Shown here piece by piece: positions 38,059 to 47,646 of a DNA stretch of 64,000 nt. Every line of letters begins with the position of its first letter. Position 1 is the first letter of the stretch. The stretch comes from Natrinema sp. DC36 (GTDB lineage: Archaea; Halobacteriota; Halobacteria; Halobacteriales; Natrialbaceae), in the NCBI RefSeq assembly GCF_020405225.1, contig NZ_CP084472.1, positions 3,162,001-3,226,000 on the forward strand, read 5' to 3'. The position numbers and the translations under genes are program-made. Under the pieces are notes generated by a model, which did not search any database, was not told where the DNA came from, and saw only the letters and a program-made list of their open reading frames with translations.

Positions 38059-38191
38059 TATAGTCCGATTGCCGATACGATCGGAAATTTCCGCTCGAAA
38101 GAGCGCCTCGAGTACGTTCTCGATACCCTGAATATCATGTTGTATAAACAGTGTCGTAAAGTATAATACCTCTCTGTCTGATGTGTTAGTG

Positions 38192-38983
38192 ATGTCAGAC
38201 GGGAAGCAACTGGATTACGAAACCGAGGAATCGGCGGAACAACAACAACACGTACCGCGGGACGACGGGAACGATCTACCGATCAAAGAGGGGGCGGTGT
38301 TCGGGGCTATCGCCGTGGTCGCCACGTATCTGACGCACCTGCTTCTAACGGCGATTTCGACGGCGCAAACGTCCCCTATCGCTGCATCCGTCGGAGCGGG
38401 TGGCGATGCATCGGTGGTCGTCACCGAAATGGTTGCCTCCTGGAAGGCCGCTGGGTGGAGCTACCTCAGCGTGTTCGGGACCGGATTCGAGGCTGACGGC
38501 GAAGCCGCGGTACTCGGGAACGCTCCGAACCACGGTGCTGCGTTCGCGACCAGTGCGTTCAGCATGTCGACGCTGGTCCTGTTTCTCGCGACGATTGGTG
38601 GAATAGTTGCCGCCGGCTACGCCGTCGCCAAATATACTGACGCGGACGACGCCGGCGACGCCGCAAAAGCGGGCGTCACCGTCGCCGTCCCTTATCTCGC
38701 GTTCGCCGCTATCGTCGCACTCGTGATGACGCAAACGTACTCCGAAGTGCCCACTGTCGCGACTCTCATCGGTACCGAGGACGCCGGCGTTCAGGGGCTC
38801 GCGTACGGAGATTACCTTAATGACGCGCAAGATACGGTCAGCACCGATGTCGAGTTCGGTCCGTCGATGACCGATGCAGTCCTCTACGCCGGCATCATCG
38901 TTCCGGCGATCCTCGGCGCCGTCGGCGGCCTGCTCACCCAGCCGCGTGACGCCCTCGAGACCGTGATGGCGAAAGTCCAGTAA
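38192..38983 (+). CDS. Multi-TM protein with acidic N-terminal tail
   Basis: A 263-residue membrane protein from the ATG at 38192. The first ~35 residues are Glu/Gln/Asp-rich (ESAEQQQHVPRDDGND). About four hydrophobic segments follow (~36-58, ~127-150, ~165-190, ~232-255), with an extracytoplasmic loop between the first two. It shares layout with the protein at 40532 (acidic tail, Lys-Glu/Gly-Gly entry into the first helix, a long Ser/Gly loop, three late helices), and the two may be distant paralogs (DUF7978-like by recall). Function is unknown. Confidence 0.6.
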   Translation: MSDGKQLDYETEESAEQQQHVPRDDGNDLPIKEGAVFGAIAVVATYLTHLLLTAISTAQTSPIAASVGAGGDASVVVTEMVASWKAAGWSYLSVFGTGFEADGEAAVLGNAPNHGAAFATSAFSMSTLVLFLATIGGIVAAGYAVAKYTDADDAGDAAKAGVTVAVPYLAFAAIVALVMTQTYSEVPTVATLIGTEDAGVQGLAYGDYLNDAQDTVSTDVEFGPSMTDAVLYAGIIVPAILGAVGGLLTQPRDALETVMAKVQ

Positions 38984-39189
38984 CTAGACCGCAGTCACCG
39001 ATCGAGCTACCCGAGAGTAGGGATAGTTCAGTACGCTACTGTATTCTTTTTCCAGGAGGGTTACCGTGCCCAGACGTGTTGCGCTCGAGTCACTACTGTC
39101 GAATCGGTCGACGGACGACGGCGAGTTGCGCGAGTACGGCGGACGGGGACACGAGGAAAGCAGCGGTTCCAGATGCGTGCTATCGAGTA

Positions 39190-39570
39190 CTAGTACTGCT
39201 GCTCGTGGCCGTGATCGAACGAGACGTACTGGTCCGCGGTCGTGCGGTCGGAGCGTCGGCGGTCGATCCAGTACTGCAGATCGGAGACGAACAGCGCGAG
39301 GTTTTCGCGGGCGAGCAGTTTCATCGAGACGCCCTGCGGTGAACGGAACAGGGCGATCAACGACCACATCGAACCGGCTGCGAGCGCGCCCAACGCGGAG
39401 AAGGTCATCCCGAGCGTGAAAAACGTCGTACTATACACGAATCCGATCCCCATCGACGGGAGGCTCGTGCCGAGCGGAACCCGCGCGCTCGAGTCGCGTA
39501 GCGTCGGCGCGAGGAAGATAATCGAGAGGCCGCTTCCGAGCATGAATACGAGGTCTTGCCACATCATCAC
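39190..39570 (-). CDS. Uncharacterised three-TM membrane protein
   Basis: A 126-residue protein (MMMWQDLVFMLGSGLSIIFL) with hydrophobic stretches at ~5-22, ~36-57 and ~60-75 and a soluble, charged C-terminal tail (LQYWIDRRRSDRTTADQYVS). The phrase LAPTLRDSSARVPLGTSLPS recurs in haloarchaeal proteins of this kind. Function is unknown. The start may be any of the first three methionines. Confidence 0.65.
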   Translation of the reverse strand: MMMWQDLVFMLGSGLSIIFLAPTLRDSSARVPLGTSLPSMGIGFVYSTTFFTLGMTFSALGALAAGSMWSLIALFRSPQGVSMKLLARENLALFVSDLQYWIDRRRSDRTTADQYVSFDHGHEQQY

Positions 39571-39765
39571 GATTACTTACTCGGGTGTGAGTTAAAACTC
39601 CCTCGGTCCGGAAATCGGCAGTTAACACGGACACTCACCGAGTACTGACGGAGTGTCGAAACCGAAATCAGGAGGACGAAAAACGCCGGAATCCGCAACA
39701 CGATCCGGCGTCGCAGGACCGCAACGAGCTATTACGCGGACGAAATCAGAAGCGTTCCCGACGGA

Positions 39766-40410
39766 TCAGCGCTCGGTGAGGACATTCTCTTCGAGCAGCG
39801 TCTCGCGGGCCTCGGCCATCGACGTGACGACGACGTCACAGTTGGGTTCGACCGCCGGTTTGGGTTCGAACCCGATCGCCAGCCCGGCGACCTCGAGCAT
39901 CGGCAGATCGTTGGCACCGTCGCCGACCGCGACGGTATCCGCGAGGTCGACGCCGACGTCGTCGGCGAGGGCCGCGAGGGCGTCGTCCTTGGTGCCCTCG
40001 ATCAGCGGGCCTTCGACCGCACCGGTGAGCTCGTCTCCCTCCATCGGGAGCCGGTTCGAGACGATGTGATCGACGGAGACGCCCTCGCGCTCGAGGGCAG
40101 CCGCGACGCCGCGTTCGAACCCGCCCGTGAGGATGGCGGTCGTGACGCCGGCCGCGTTCAGTTCCTCGATGAGGTCGGCAGCCCCCTCGCGGAGGACGAC
40201 CTCGTCGAAGGCCGCGTCGGCCTCGGCCCGGGGGAGCCCCTCGAGCAGAGCCGCGCGCTTGCGCAGACTCTCGGCGTATTCGATTTCATTGTTCATCGCG
40301 CGCTCGGTAATCTCGTCCATGTCGGCGGCGACGCCGCGGCGGTCGCCCAGCAGGACGGTCATCTCGGAGTCGGAAAGCGTCCCGTCGAAGTCGAAAGCGA
40401 CGACTGTCAT
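39766..40410 (-). CDS. serB: Phosphoserine phosphatase
   Basis: A 214-residue HAD-superfamily phosphatase for the last step of serine synthesis. Motif I is VVAFDFDGTLSDSEM (nucleophile Asp and DxD), motif II TTAILTGGFERGVAAAL, motif III the Lys of EGTKDDALAAL and motif IV VAVGDGANDLPML. The cap (~residues 20-75) suits SerB-type enzymes. SerA lies 1 kb away on the other strand, which supports the substrate. Confidence 0.92.
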   Translation of the reverse strand: MTVVAFDFDGTLSDSEMTVLLGDRRGVAADMDEITERAMNNEIEYAESLRKRAALLEGLPRAEADAAFDEVVLREGAADLIEELNAAGVTTAILTGGFERGVAAALEREGVSVDHIVSNRLPMEGDELTGAVEGPLIEGTKDDALAALADDVGVDLADTVAVGDGANDLPMLEVAGLAIGFEPKPAVEPNCDVVVTSMAEARETLLEENVLTER

Positions 40411-40531
40411 TGTGCCCCGGTTGTCGGTCCCCGGATAAACCAGTTCAGGTTTCCAGCCGGTCGGATCGCGGACCGGTTCCGTTCGTCAACTAATCGAAAC
40501 GTATTATCGGTCCGCCTCCGTTGGCGACCAC

Positions 40532-41230
40532 ATGTCGTCCGATCGACGGTTCGAGTACGAGACGGGGCCGGAGCTCGAGACCGAGCGTGGCGCCGCTGAG
40601 CGGGACGAACGAACGGGGGATGACGAGCAAAGCGAGGCCGGCGCCGACGACGACGGTCGGCCGGTGGCAGTCGTCGCCCCCTGGAAAGGCGGAATCGTCG
40701 CGGGCGTGAGCGCGTTCGGAGTGATGTTCGCCGCGTTCTATCAGCTCGTCTCCGCTTTCAGTGCGACGGGCGGGTATTCGCAAGGCGATACCGGACCGAG
40801 CGATTGGGTCGCAGCGAGTATGACGTCGCTGGCGAACCACGGCGTGACGATCCTGCAGGACGGCGAACCGATGGAGGGGTTCGCTACCCTCACGCTGGGA
40901 CTCACCCCGTACGTTACGGGGATCGTTCCGGCGGTCGTTCTGGCGGTCGCCGGCTATCTCCTCGTCCGATACGTCCGCCTCGAGAGCCGTCGAGACGCCG
41001 GGCTCGCGCTCGGCTCGCTGGTCGCGAGCTACGTCGTCCTGACGGGGAGTCTCTCCCTGATCGCCCGGTGGACGCCCGAACAGGGATCGGACGCCGCCCG
41101 GGAGACGACGACGATCTCCGCCGCAGCCGACTTCGGCGCAATCGTCGCGATCGGCGGCACTGCGCTCGTTTTCGCCGCGATCGGCGCTGGCGTAGCCGCC
41201 CTCCCGCAGCTGCTAACGGCCCGACGGTGA
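40532..41230 (+). CDS. Multi-TM protein between serB and serA
   Basis: A 232-residue protein with a 45-residue acidic N-terminal tail, then four hydrophobic helices (~50-75, ~118-148, ~157-178, ~196-225) and an outside loop containing GGYSQGDTGPSDWVAASMTS. The family is unrecognised (possibly DUF7978-like). Its position between serine genes may simply be conserved neighbourhood, and no catalytic motif links it to serine. Confidence 0.6.
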   Translation: MSSDRRFEYETGPELETERGAAERDERTGDDEQSEAGADDDGRPVAVVAPWKGGIVAGVSAFGVMFAAFYQLVSAFSATGGYSQGDTGPSDWVAASMTSLANHGVTILQDGEPMEGFATLTLGLTPYVTGIVPAVVLAVAGYLLVRYVRLESRRDAGLALGSLVASYVVLTGSLSLIARWTPEQGSDAARETTTISAAADFGAIVAIGGTALVFAAIGAGVAALPQLLTARR

Positions 41231-41415
41231 GCCGGGGGCTCGAGTCGAGGGGACGCTACTCACCGTAGTCGGTCGGCCTCTCGACGATCGTCACGGGTTC
41301 GAGGGACCTCGCGCGATACGGTCCCCCACCCGCCGACACGCACCTACTGGAGACAATTTTTGCCACCCCTCGCGACAACGGAAGGGTTTACGTTCTCCAC
41401 GCGGTTGTCTCGCGC

Positions 41416-43002
41416 ATGAAGGTTCTCGTCACGGATCCGATCGCAGACGCGGGTCTGGACGTACTCAGAGATGCCGGCCACGACGTCGAAACGGGCTACG
41501 AACTCGAGGGCGACGACCTCCTCGAGGCGGTCTCGGACGCGAACGGACTGATCGTCCGCTCCGGGACCGAGGTCACCGAGGAAGTCCTCGAAGCCGCCGA
41601 GGAACTCGCCATCGTCGGCCGGGCCGGCATCGGCGTCGACAACATCGACATCGACGCCGCGACGGACAACGGCGTCATCGTCGCCAACGCCCCCGAGGGG
41701 AACGTTCGCGCGGCCGCCGAACACACCGTCGCGATGACGTTCGCGAGCGCTCGCTCGATCCCGCAGGCCCACATCCGCCTGAAAAACGGCGAGTGGGCGA
41801 AAAGCGACTATCTCGGCACCGAACTCGACAGCAAGACCCTCGGCGTCGTCGGCCTCGGCCGCGTCGGCCAGGAGGTCGCCAAGAAGCTCGACTCGCTGGG
41901 GATGGACATCGTCGCCTACGACCCCTACATCAGCGAGGAGCGCGCCGAGCGCATCGGGGCCGAACTCGTCGAGTTCGATCCGTGCCTCGAGCGAGCCGAC
42001 GTGCTGACCGTCCACACCCCGCTGACACCGGAGACTGAGGGACTGATCAGCGAGCCCGAACTCGATCAACTCGGCGACGGCTACCTCGTCAACTGCGCCC
42101 GCGGCGGCGTCGTCGACGAGGACGCCCTCGCGGCGAAAGTCGAGGACGGCACCCTCGCCGGCGCGGCGATCGACGTCTTCGCCGAGGAGCCCCTACCGGC
42201 GGACTCGCCGCTGCTCGAGCACGACGACATCATCGTCACGCCCCACCTCGGGGCCTCGACGGAGGCCGCCCAGGAGAACGTCGCCACCTCGACGGCCGCG
42301 CAGGTCAACGCCGCGCTGATCGGCGAACCGGTCGCGAACGCGCTGAACGCGCCGTCGATCGACGAGAGCGCGTTCCCCCGCGTCGAACCCTACATCGAGC
42401 TCGCCGAAACCGCCGGCAAGGTCGCGGCACAGTTGCTCGAGGGCCGCATCGAGAACGTGGAAGTCGTCTACGAGGGCGACATCGCCGACGAGGACGTCGA
42501 GTTCGTCACCGCGAGCGCGCTCAAGGGCGTCTTCGAACCCCTCGAGTGGCAGGTCAACGCGGTCAACGCGCCCCAGATCGCCGAGGACCGCGGCGTCGAC
42601 GTCACCGAGTCCAAGACGCGACAGGCCGAGGACTTCCAGAGCCTGATCTCCGTGACCGTCAGCAACGACGACGACGAGGTTTCCGTCGACGGGACGCTCT
42701 TCGCCGGCGACGACCCGCGCATCGTCCGCATCGACGGCTACCGCGTCGACGCCATCCCCCACGGCCGGATGGTCATCACGCGAAACACCGACGAGCCCGG
42801 CGTCATCGGCCTCATCGGCTCCGTGATGGGCAAACACGGCGTCAACATCGCCGGCATGTTCAACGCCCGCGAGACCATCGGCGGCGAAGCGCTGACCGTC
42901 TACAACGTCGACAGCGACGTTCCCGCGGAAGCGAAGGCGGAACTCGAGGAAGACGATCGAGTCATCGGCGTCAGCGACATCACGCTGAACGGCCAGAGCT
43001 GA
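41416..43002 (+). CDS. serA: D-3-phosphoglycerate dehydrogenase
   Basis: A 528-residue enzyme for the first step of serine synthesis. The N-terminal substrate domain starts MKVLVTDPIADAGLDVLRDA. The NAD fold shows LGVVGLGRVGQEVAKKL. Catalytic Arg, Glu and His lie in NCARGGVVDEDAL, EEPLPADSPLL and VTPHLGASTEAA. An intervening ASB domain (~315-450) and a C-terminal ACT domain (~455-528, RNTDEPGVIGLIGSVMGKHG) mark the long, serine-regulated type. Confidence 0.97.
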   Translation: MKVLVTDPIADAGLDVLRDAGHDVETGYELEGDDLLEAVSDANGLIVRSGTEVTEEVLEAAEELAIVGRAGIGVDNIDIDAATDNGVIVANAPEGNVRAAAEHTVAMTFASARSIPQAHIRLKNGEWAKSDYLGTELDSKTLGVVGLGRVGQEVAKKLDSLGMDIVAYDPYISEERAERIGAELVEFDPCLERADVLTVHTPLTPETEGLISEPELDQLGDGYLVNCARGGVVDEDALAAKVEDGTLAGAAIDVFAEEPLPADSPLLEHDDIIVTPHLGASTEAAQENVATSTAAQVNAALIGEPVANALNAPSIDESAFPRVEPYIELAETAGKVAAQLLEGRIENVEVVYEGDIADEDVEFVTASALKGVFEPLEWQVNAVNAPQIAEDRGVDVTESKTRQAEDFQSLISVTVSNDDDEVSVDGTLFAGDDPRIVRIDGYRVDAIPHGRMVITRNTDEPGVIGLIGSVMGKHGVNIAGMFNARETIGGEALTVYNVDSDVPAEAKAELEEDDRVIGVSDITLNGQS

Positions 43003-43298
43003 GCGGTCTCGAACGGACGAATCGGTACGGACACGGCGCTCGTTTTCATCTCGATTCGATCGATCGGGTGTCCTCGTCTCGACGGTCCGACTCACACGCC
43101 GTGATTACGGAACCGCTTACACGACACCTCGAGCGGGAGATCGTCGAAATCGTCGTCACCACCGACGAGAAGCGTTACGTCCCGTTCGTCGGCGAACGCA
43201 ACGACGGCCGCGAACCCACCCATCGATCGGACAGTCCGTCCGTTCGTGAGCGCGCTTTATGCCCGTCGAGAGCCTCCTTTTAGGAGGAGGGAACCACT

Positions 43299-43556
43299 AT
43301 GACAGCATCGCACCGCGGTACAGCACAGCAGCCGACCGACAGTGCCCTCGAGGACGCCGCGGAGACGAGGTGGGGGATTCGCGAGGGGATCGGACTCTCT
43401 CTCGTCTCGATCTTCGGATTGCTACTACTGGTGGTCGGGCTGATGCTGGCCCCGGGACTCATCGCGGCGGCGTCGACGGTCGCCATCACGCTCGGCTTGC
43501 TGCTGTCCGCGGTCGCGCTGGTCGTCGTCGGCCGCTGGAGCTGGAACGGTCGGTAG
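43299..43556 (+). CDS. Small two-TM protein
   Basis: An 85-residue protein with a polar 30-residue head and two hydrophobic helices (~31-52 and ~56-78), ending [11 protein letters not shown]. Function is unknown. It has an unusually strong Shine-Dalgarno for this window, GGAGGAGGG ending 7 bp before the ATG; part of it can pair with CCTCCT at 43273-43278, three bases away. A TTTATG box near 43256 would give a short leader containing this hairpin. Confidence 0.6.
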   Translation: MTASHRGTAQQPTDSALEDAAETRWGIREGIGLSLVSIFGLLLLVVGLMLAPGLIAAASTVAITLGLLLSAVALVVVGRWSWNGR

Positions 43557-43639
43557 CAGCGATTCGGTCGATTTTTCGTCGCCGTCCGAGAACCGCTCGC
43601 GGCAAAAGACCTATCGCTCGGACGAACGATATTCCGAGT

Positions 43640-44008
43640 ATGGACGACGACGTTTCGGTCGACTTCGGCGAGGACGGACTCGTCCCCGCCGTGGCACAGG
43701 ACGCCGACTCCGGCGAGGTGCTCATGCTCGCGTACGTCTCACCGGAGGCCCTCGAGCGGACCCGCGAGACCGGCCGCGCACACTACTACTCCCGGAGCCG
43801 CGAGGAACTCTGGGAGAAGGGTGCGACGAGTGGCCACGTGCAGGATGTCGCAGAAGTCCGTGTCGACTGCGACGCCGACACGCTCCTCTATCTGGTCGAT
43901 CAGGAGGGCGGCGCGTGTCACACCGGCCATCGGTCGTGTTTCTACCGGACGATCGACGGGGAGAACGTCGGCGAGCAAGTGTTCGATCCCGACGCCGTGT
44001 ACGAATAG
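43640..44008 (+). CDS. hisI: Phosphoribosyl-AMP cyclohydrolase
   Basis: A 122-residue single-domain HisI that opens the adenine ring in step three of histidine synthesis. Visible are the start [59 protein letters not shown] and the zinc ligands in [14 protein letters not shown] and [11 protein letters not shown]. There is no HisE domain. Start is the ATG at 43640. The next gene begins one base after its stop, so they form an operon. Confidence 0.95.
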   Translation: MDDDVSVDFGEDGLVPAVAQDADSGEVLMLAYVSPEALERTRETGRAHYYSRSREELWEKGATSGHVQDVAEVRVDCDADTLLYLVDQEGGACHTGHRSCFYRTIDGENVGEQVFDPDAVYE

Positions 44009-44009
44009 G

Positions 44010-45188
44010 ATGAGCGAACGCGCTCCGCCCTCCGATGCCAGCTCGAGCGTCACAGCAGGGAGCGACGAGGAACCAACCCCGCTCGAGTCCCTCGCAGCCG
44101 CACGAAATCGCCTCGAGACGGTCGAGGGCCGCATCGCCGACCATGGAGAGGAAACCGTCGAGGAGGTCGCAACGGCCTACCGCGACGCGACGAAACTACT
44201 GGACGACTACGTCGACCGCGCGACCGGGACCGGCAAGGAGAACTTCCAGGCCTACATCGAACTCGAGGGGAAGTTCGACGGGCTCGTCTCGAGTCTCTCC
44301 GACGACCTCGTCGCGTACGAGGCCTTCGAGGACTCCCTCGAAGCGATCGACAAGCGCCGGCTCAGCGAGTCGGATTTCGAGCGCGCTCGCGAGGCCCTCG
44401 AGCCGGCCGCCGAGTACGCCGACCTGCTCGACAAACGCGAGGCCGCCCGCGAGGAGGTCGCGGAGGCGCGCAAGGCAGCCAACAAGCGCTCACGAGCGCT
44501 CGACGACGAAATCACCGAGCGCGAGCGGCTGCTCGAGCTCGCGACCGCCGATCTCGACGCGCCGGTCGATCGGCTCCGGGAGCCGATCGAGCGCTACAAC
44601 GAGGCCGTCCGCGAGGCCGTACAGGAGTACCGACTCGCGGTCAGCGCGCGCGAGGTGTTCGACCTGCTCGAGCGGAGCGCGTGGTATCCGTTCGTGAACT
44701 ACGAGCAGCCGCCCGACGACCTGCTGGAGTACGTCCGCGGGAATCAGGCCGGTGAGTACACCATTCCCGAGTTGCTCGAGTACGCCGACTACTCCCGATC
44801 GAAGCTCTCCCACTACGTCGACAGCGCGGACGAACTCAAGCGCAACGTGGCGACCCAGCAGACGTACCTCGACGGCATCGACGCCGAGCCGCTGACGGTC
44901 GACTGGCCGCCGGAGTCGGCCGGCACGCTGCGTCGACGCGTCCGAGAGTACCGGCCCTTCGTCGCTCGCGTCGCCGACGAAGACGTGGTCGCGAGCCTTC
45001 GCGAGATCCGTCTCCTCACGACCGACACCGACTACGACCGCCTCCAGACCGCGGCGCAGGCCGTCGCCCGGCTCGACCCCGCCGAACGCGAGCGGCTGAC
45101 CGACGGTCGCGTCGCGGACGAACTCGAGGAGCGACGGGCCGAACGAGAGCGGCTTCGGGACGCACTCGAGGTCGACGATGCTCTGTGA
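44010..45188 (+). CDS. Haloarchaeal coiled-coil protein (DUF7118-like)
   Basis: A 392-residue, highly charged and almost wholly helical cytoplasmic protein. Residues ~25-190 are heptad-rich (EERAEARKAANKR-like stretches, AREEVAEARKAANKRSRALD). A mixed domain follows (~205-300: SAWYPFVNYEQPPDDLLEYV, IPELLEYADYSRSKLSHYVD), then another coil. I recall it as DUF7118. The ATG lies one base after the hisI stop, a tightly coupled pair. SMC/Rad50-like hinge or ATPase motifs are absent. Its role is unknown. Confidence 0.75.
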   Translation: MSERAPPSDASSSVTAGSDEEPTPLESLAAARNRLETVEGRIADHGEETVEEVATAYRDATKLLDDYVDRATGTGKENFQAYIELEGKFDGLVSSLSDDLVAYEAFEDSLEAIDKRRLSESDFERAREALEPAAEYADLLDKREAAREEVAEARKAANKRSRALDDEITERERLLELATADLDAPVDRLREPIERYNEAVREAVQEYRLAVSAREVFDLLERSAWYPFVNYEQPPDDLLEYVRGNQAGEYTIPELLEYADYSRSKLSHYVDSADELKRNVATQQTYLDGIDAEPLTVDWPPESAGTLRRRVREYRPFVARVADEDVVASLREIRLLTTDTDYDRLQTAAQAVARLDPAERERLTDGRVADELEERRAERERLRDALEVDDAL

Positions 45189-45272
45189 CGACACTCCCCA
45201 TTCGGCGTGAAGGTTCGAGGCGTCGTTGGCACAGGGCGAAGTTACACGAAAGACAGCTGCCGATTACAGAGC

Positions 45273-46718
45273 CTACTTTTGCCGATCATTGAACTCCATT
45301 GCCGTCTCGGCGTCAATATCAGGAACGGTAGCACCGATAGCCAGCGGAAATGCGGCGGTTTCGACCCGTAGCGTCGAAAGACGGTGACGACGCTGAAAGA
45401 AAGACTGCGAGATGGTGTGCTGTTGAATGTTCTCGTAGCGAAGAACGTATTCCCGCCGTCGCCAGAATCCGCTGCGGATATAGAGGTGATCCGCCCCGAA
45501 TGTATACGAAATACTGGCCCACCGAACGTGGGCCGCAACCGGGACGAGCGCCACCGGGAGGAGAGACACGGAGAGCGGAATTGCTGTAATCGCCGGAACG
45601 ACGCGACGGCCGAGAACCGACACCGCGACGGCTAGCAAGACGAACAGAAGATACCGAACGAAATACCGCCGGCGTGCGCGTATTGGTGTCTTCTCCCTCC
45701 CGTCAAAGTCGACTGAGACGACCTGACTCGCTATTTCGTCGATATCCTCCCGTCGTGCCAGCGGAACGAGCGTCGTCCTCGAGTTAAACGGCATCATGTC
45801 GCTTCCGCCTGCAGTCTGCACGTCGAGTTCGGCCCAGCCGAGTATTCGAAGAATTGGATTGTCACTACGCCGGACGATCTGCACGTTTGCGATAGGAATC
45901 TCGTCCTCGACTCGACTAATGAGTCCGTGACGTCTATAGAGCGTCCCTCCGTCGCGGAATAACTGGAAGCCATACATTCGGACGGCCGACCGGACGACAC
46001 CGACGGCCCATCCCACACTGACCGCGAGAAGGACCAGTATCCCCCACTGTGACAGTCCGGCTCCGAATGGGAGGGTCGATCGGACGGACGCGACGACGAG
46101 AGCGGTGACCGAAGCCGAAGTCTCGACGGGAAGGAGTGCAACTGAGATGACGGTTCCAACGGCAAGTATCACTACTGCGTAATGGCTCTGTAGCAAGCTG
46201 TATCCGATTACTTGGCGAAATGAGAGGCTGTACAATTGCTTCTCAGCCGAATGGATATTATCTCGTCGGTCGAGGCGGCCCGATTCGAGCGTTTTCCGGA
46301 GTCGGGTTGCCGTAGCCGGAGAGATATATCGGAGTTCGACCTCACTTTCGTCGTTCGCTCCTGCCGTTTCACAATAGAGCCCGGTAACACCAAACAATCG
46401 GCTGGCAGGGGATTCTAAAAGCCGTACACACTCGATTTGATCGAACGGGACCGTCCGGTGACGACGACGAAGCACGCCGGAACTGACAGTGATATCGCCA
46501 GTCTCTTTGACAGTATACGTGAACCGGGACCAGTGGAGTGCTTCCCAAAGTGTGACCACAAGGAAGTACAGTACCAAAAACGGCAAGAGATAGCGGAGAT
46601 TCCGAACTCCGCCCTGATACACGAACATACCGCCAGTAACCACGATTATCGATCCCTTCATATCATCGATGGCACGGCAGACGATAGAAGCGATATGAAG
46701 TCTCGAGTTACCGGCCAT
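45273..46718 (-). CDS. YdbT-like membrane protein with three PH (bPH2/DUF304) domains
   Basis: A 481-residue protein from the ATG at 46718, overlapping the upstream YdbS-like gene by 11 bp; the longer frame overlaps it too far. Three bacterial PH domains are visible: ~70-150 (DITVSSGVLRRRHRTVPFDQ), ~265-340 (GTLYRRHGLISRVEDEIPIA) and ~415-475 (LYIRSGFWRRREYVLRYENI). Each is preceded by paired TM helices (~40-60, ~165-190, ~215-240, ~350-400). In Bacillus the ydbST pair, under sigma-W control, helps resist antimicrobials from related bacilli. That precedent, with the halocin-like gene close by, suggests envelope protection (inference). The gene is less GC-rich than its neighbours. Confidence 0.85.
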   Translation of the reverse strand: MAGNSRLHIASIVCRAIDDMKGSIIVVTGGMFVYQGGVRNLRYLLPFLVLYFLVVTLWEALHWSRFTYTVKETGDITVSSGVLRRRHRTVPFDQIECVRLLESPASRLFGVTGLYCETAGANDESEVELRYISPATATRLRKTLESGRLDRRDNIHSAEKQLYSLSFRQVIGYSLLQSHYAVVILAVGTVISVALLPVETSASVTALVVASVRSTLPFGAGLSQWGILVLLAVSVGWAVGVVRSAVRMYGFQLFRDGGTLYRRHGLISRVEDEIPIANVQIVRRSDNPILRILGWAELDVQTAGGSDMMPFNSRTTLVPLARREDIDEIASQVVSVDFDGREKTPIRARRRYFVRYLLFVLLAVAVSVLGRRVVPAITAIPLSVSLLPVALVPVAAHVRWASISYTFGADHLYIRSGFWRRREYVLRYENIQQHTISQSFFQRRHRLSTLRVETAAFPLAIGATVPDIDAETAMEFNDRQK

Positions 46719-47238
46719 CGTCCGAACCCCCTTGGCAACTGCCTTTGAGTGCACTCGCGTCGCTTGCAGTGAGCCCAGGAACGACCAGACTCGAGTGCGG
46801 TGAGCCGGCAGTGTGAATAACGAGCCGTGAGAGTCCGAACAACCGCTCGAGCGGTCGTGCTTCGACATCAATGTGTTGAATCTGTTTATAGGGCACGAAC
46901 GTCTTTTTCTTCCGGAGAACACCACGTTGGAGGAGCAGTTCCTCGTCTCGAATCGCTACGTCCCACGACCGATATCGAAACCAGCTGTAGATGAGGCCGC
47001 TACCGGAGAAGAGTACGATGGCGGTAGTTCCGGTCGTCGAAACGGGATCGAAACCCGACCACAGAACGTACAGTGCTCCCCAAGCAGCGATAGCGAGTAA
47101 AAGCACATAAATCGTCCAGACGTAGAGTATTCGTCGGTTCAACCGGATCATAGTCTGTTTGGAACTGATGGCACGAGCACGATGTCGTCGAGTTTCCTCG
47201 TCCCTGATCGTCGTTCTATACGTAATTTCCTTTCCCAT
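46708..47238 (-). CDS. YdbS-like membrane protein with one PH domain
   Basis: A 176-residue protein with two adjacent TM helices (~38-60 and ~68-88) followed by one bPH2 domain (~90-165: VAIRDEELLLQRGVLRKKKT, FVPYKQIQHIDVEARPLERL, FGLSRLVIHTAGSPHSSLVV). This is the classical YdbS layout, and it pairs with the YdbT-like gene whose start overlaps its end. It diverges from the small membrane protein at 47277 across a 38 bp promoter, so both may be switched together. Confidence 0.87.
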   Translation of the reverse strand: MGKEITYRTTIRDEETRRHRARAISSKQTMIRLNRRILYVWTIYVLLLAIAAWGALYVLWSGFDPVSTTGTTAIVLFSGSGLIYSWFRYRSWDVAIRDEELLLQRGVLRKKKTFVPYKQIQHIDVEARPLERLFGLSRLVIHTAGSPHSSLVVPGLTASDASALKGSCQGGSDDGR

Positions 47239-47276
47239 GTTTTATTATCTGAGGCGAAGGAATATATCTTGTGGTT
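47239..47276. promoter_or_regulatory. 38-bp divergent promoter between the ydbS-like gene and a small membrane gene
   Basis: Only 38 bp separate the two start codons. TTTATTAT (about 47241-47248) lies ~29 bp before the plus-strand ATG, and on the minus strand GATATATTCC lies ~27 bp before the ydbS-like ATG. The two promoters therefore overlap each other's start sites, giving leaderless messages that a single regulator could control. Confidence 0.5.
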
Positions 47277-47618
47277 ATGGTTGATACGGAAGACAGAATG
47301 TGGAAGACGGCCCTGAAAGTTGGATTCGGAACCGGTATACTGATACTTGTCGTTCTGTCATTGGTTGCTGGTTCTGAAGCGGCGGAAACCTCGCTTCAGG
47401 GCGTCATCCAGATCGCAATAATGGCATACGGAGCGAACGAAGGGCTCCGATACAGGGATCAAACGGCTCCCGCGATAGCGTCCGTCCTCTTAGTGATCGG
47501 CGGTGCGTATGGTTGTTATCTGGCTTGGAGAGGCAACGAGATGTTCACGAATTTCCTATATCTCGGACTCGTTGGGAGTGGATTACTGGGAGTCCAAGTT
47601 CGGGACGTTCAAAAATGA
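47277..47618 (+). CDS. Small multi-TM protein, candidate immunity protein
   Basis: A 113-residue protein (MVDTEDRMWKTALKVGFGTG) with three or four hydrophobic helices (~10-32, ~40-58, ~63-82, ~88-105). It has no match I recognise. It lies between the PH-domain pair, which it diverges from, and the halocin C8-like precursor, with which it converges (28 bp apart). Small membrane proteins in this position often protect a producer cell from its own peptide, but this is inferred from place and topology only. Confidence 0.6.
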   Translation: MVDTEDRMWKTALKVGFGTGILILVVLSLVAGSEAAETSLQGVIQIAIMAYGANEGLRYRDQTAPAIASVLLVIGGAYGCYLAWRGNEMFTNFLYLGLVGSGLLGVQVRDVQK

Positions 47619-47646
47619 ACCAGTCGGGGGGCGTCTCCGGTTCGCC

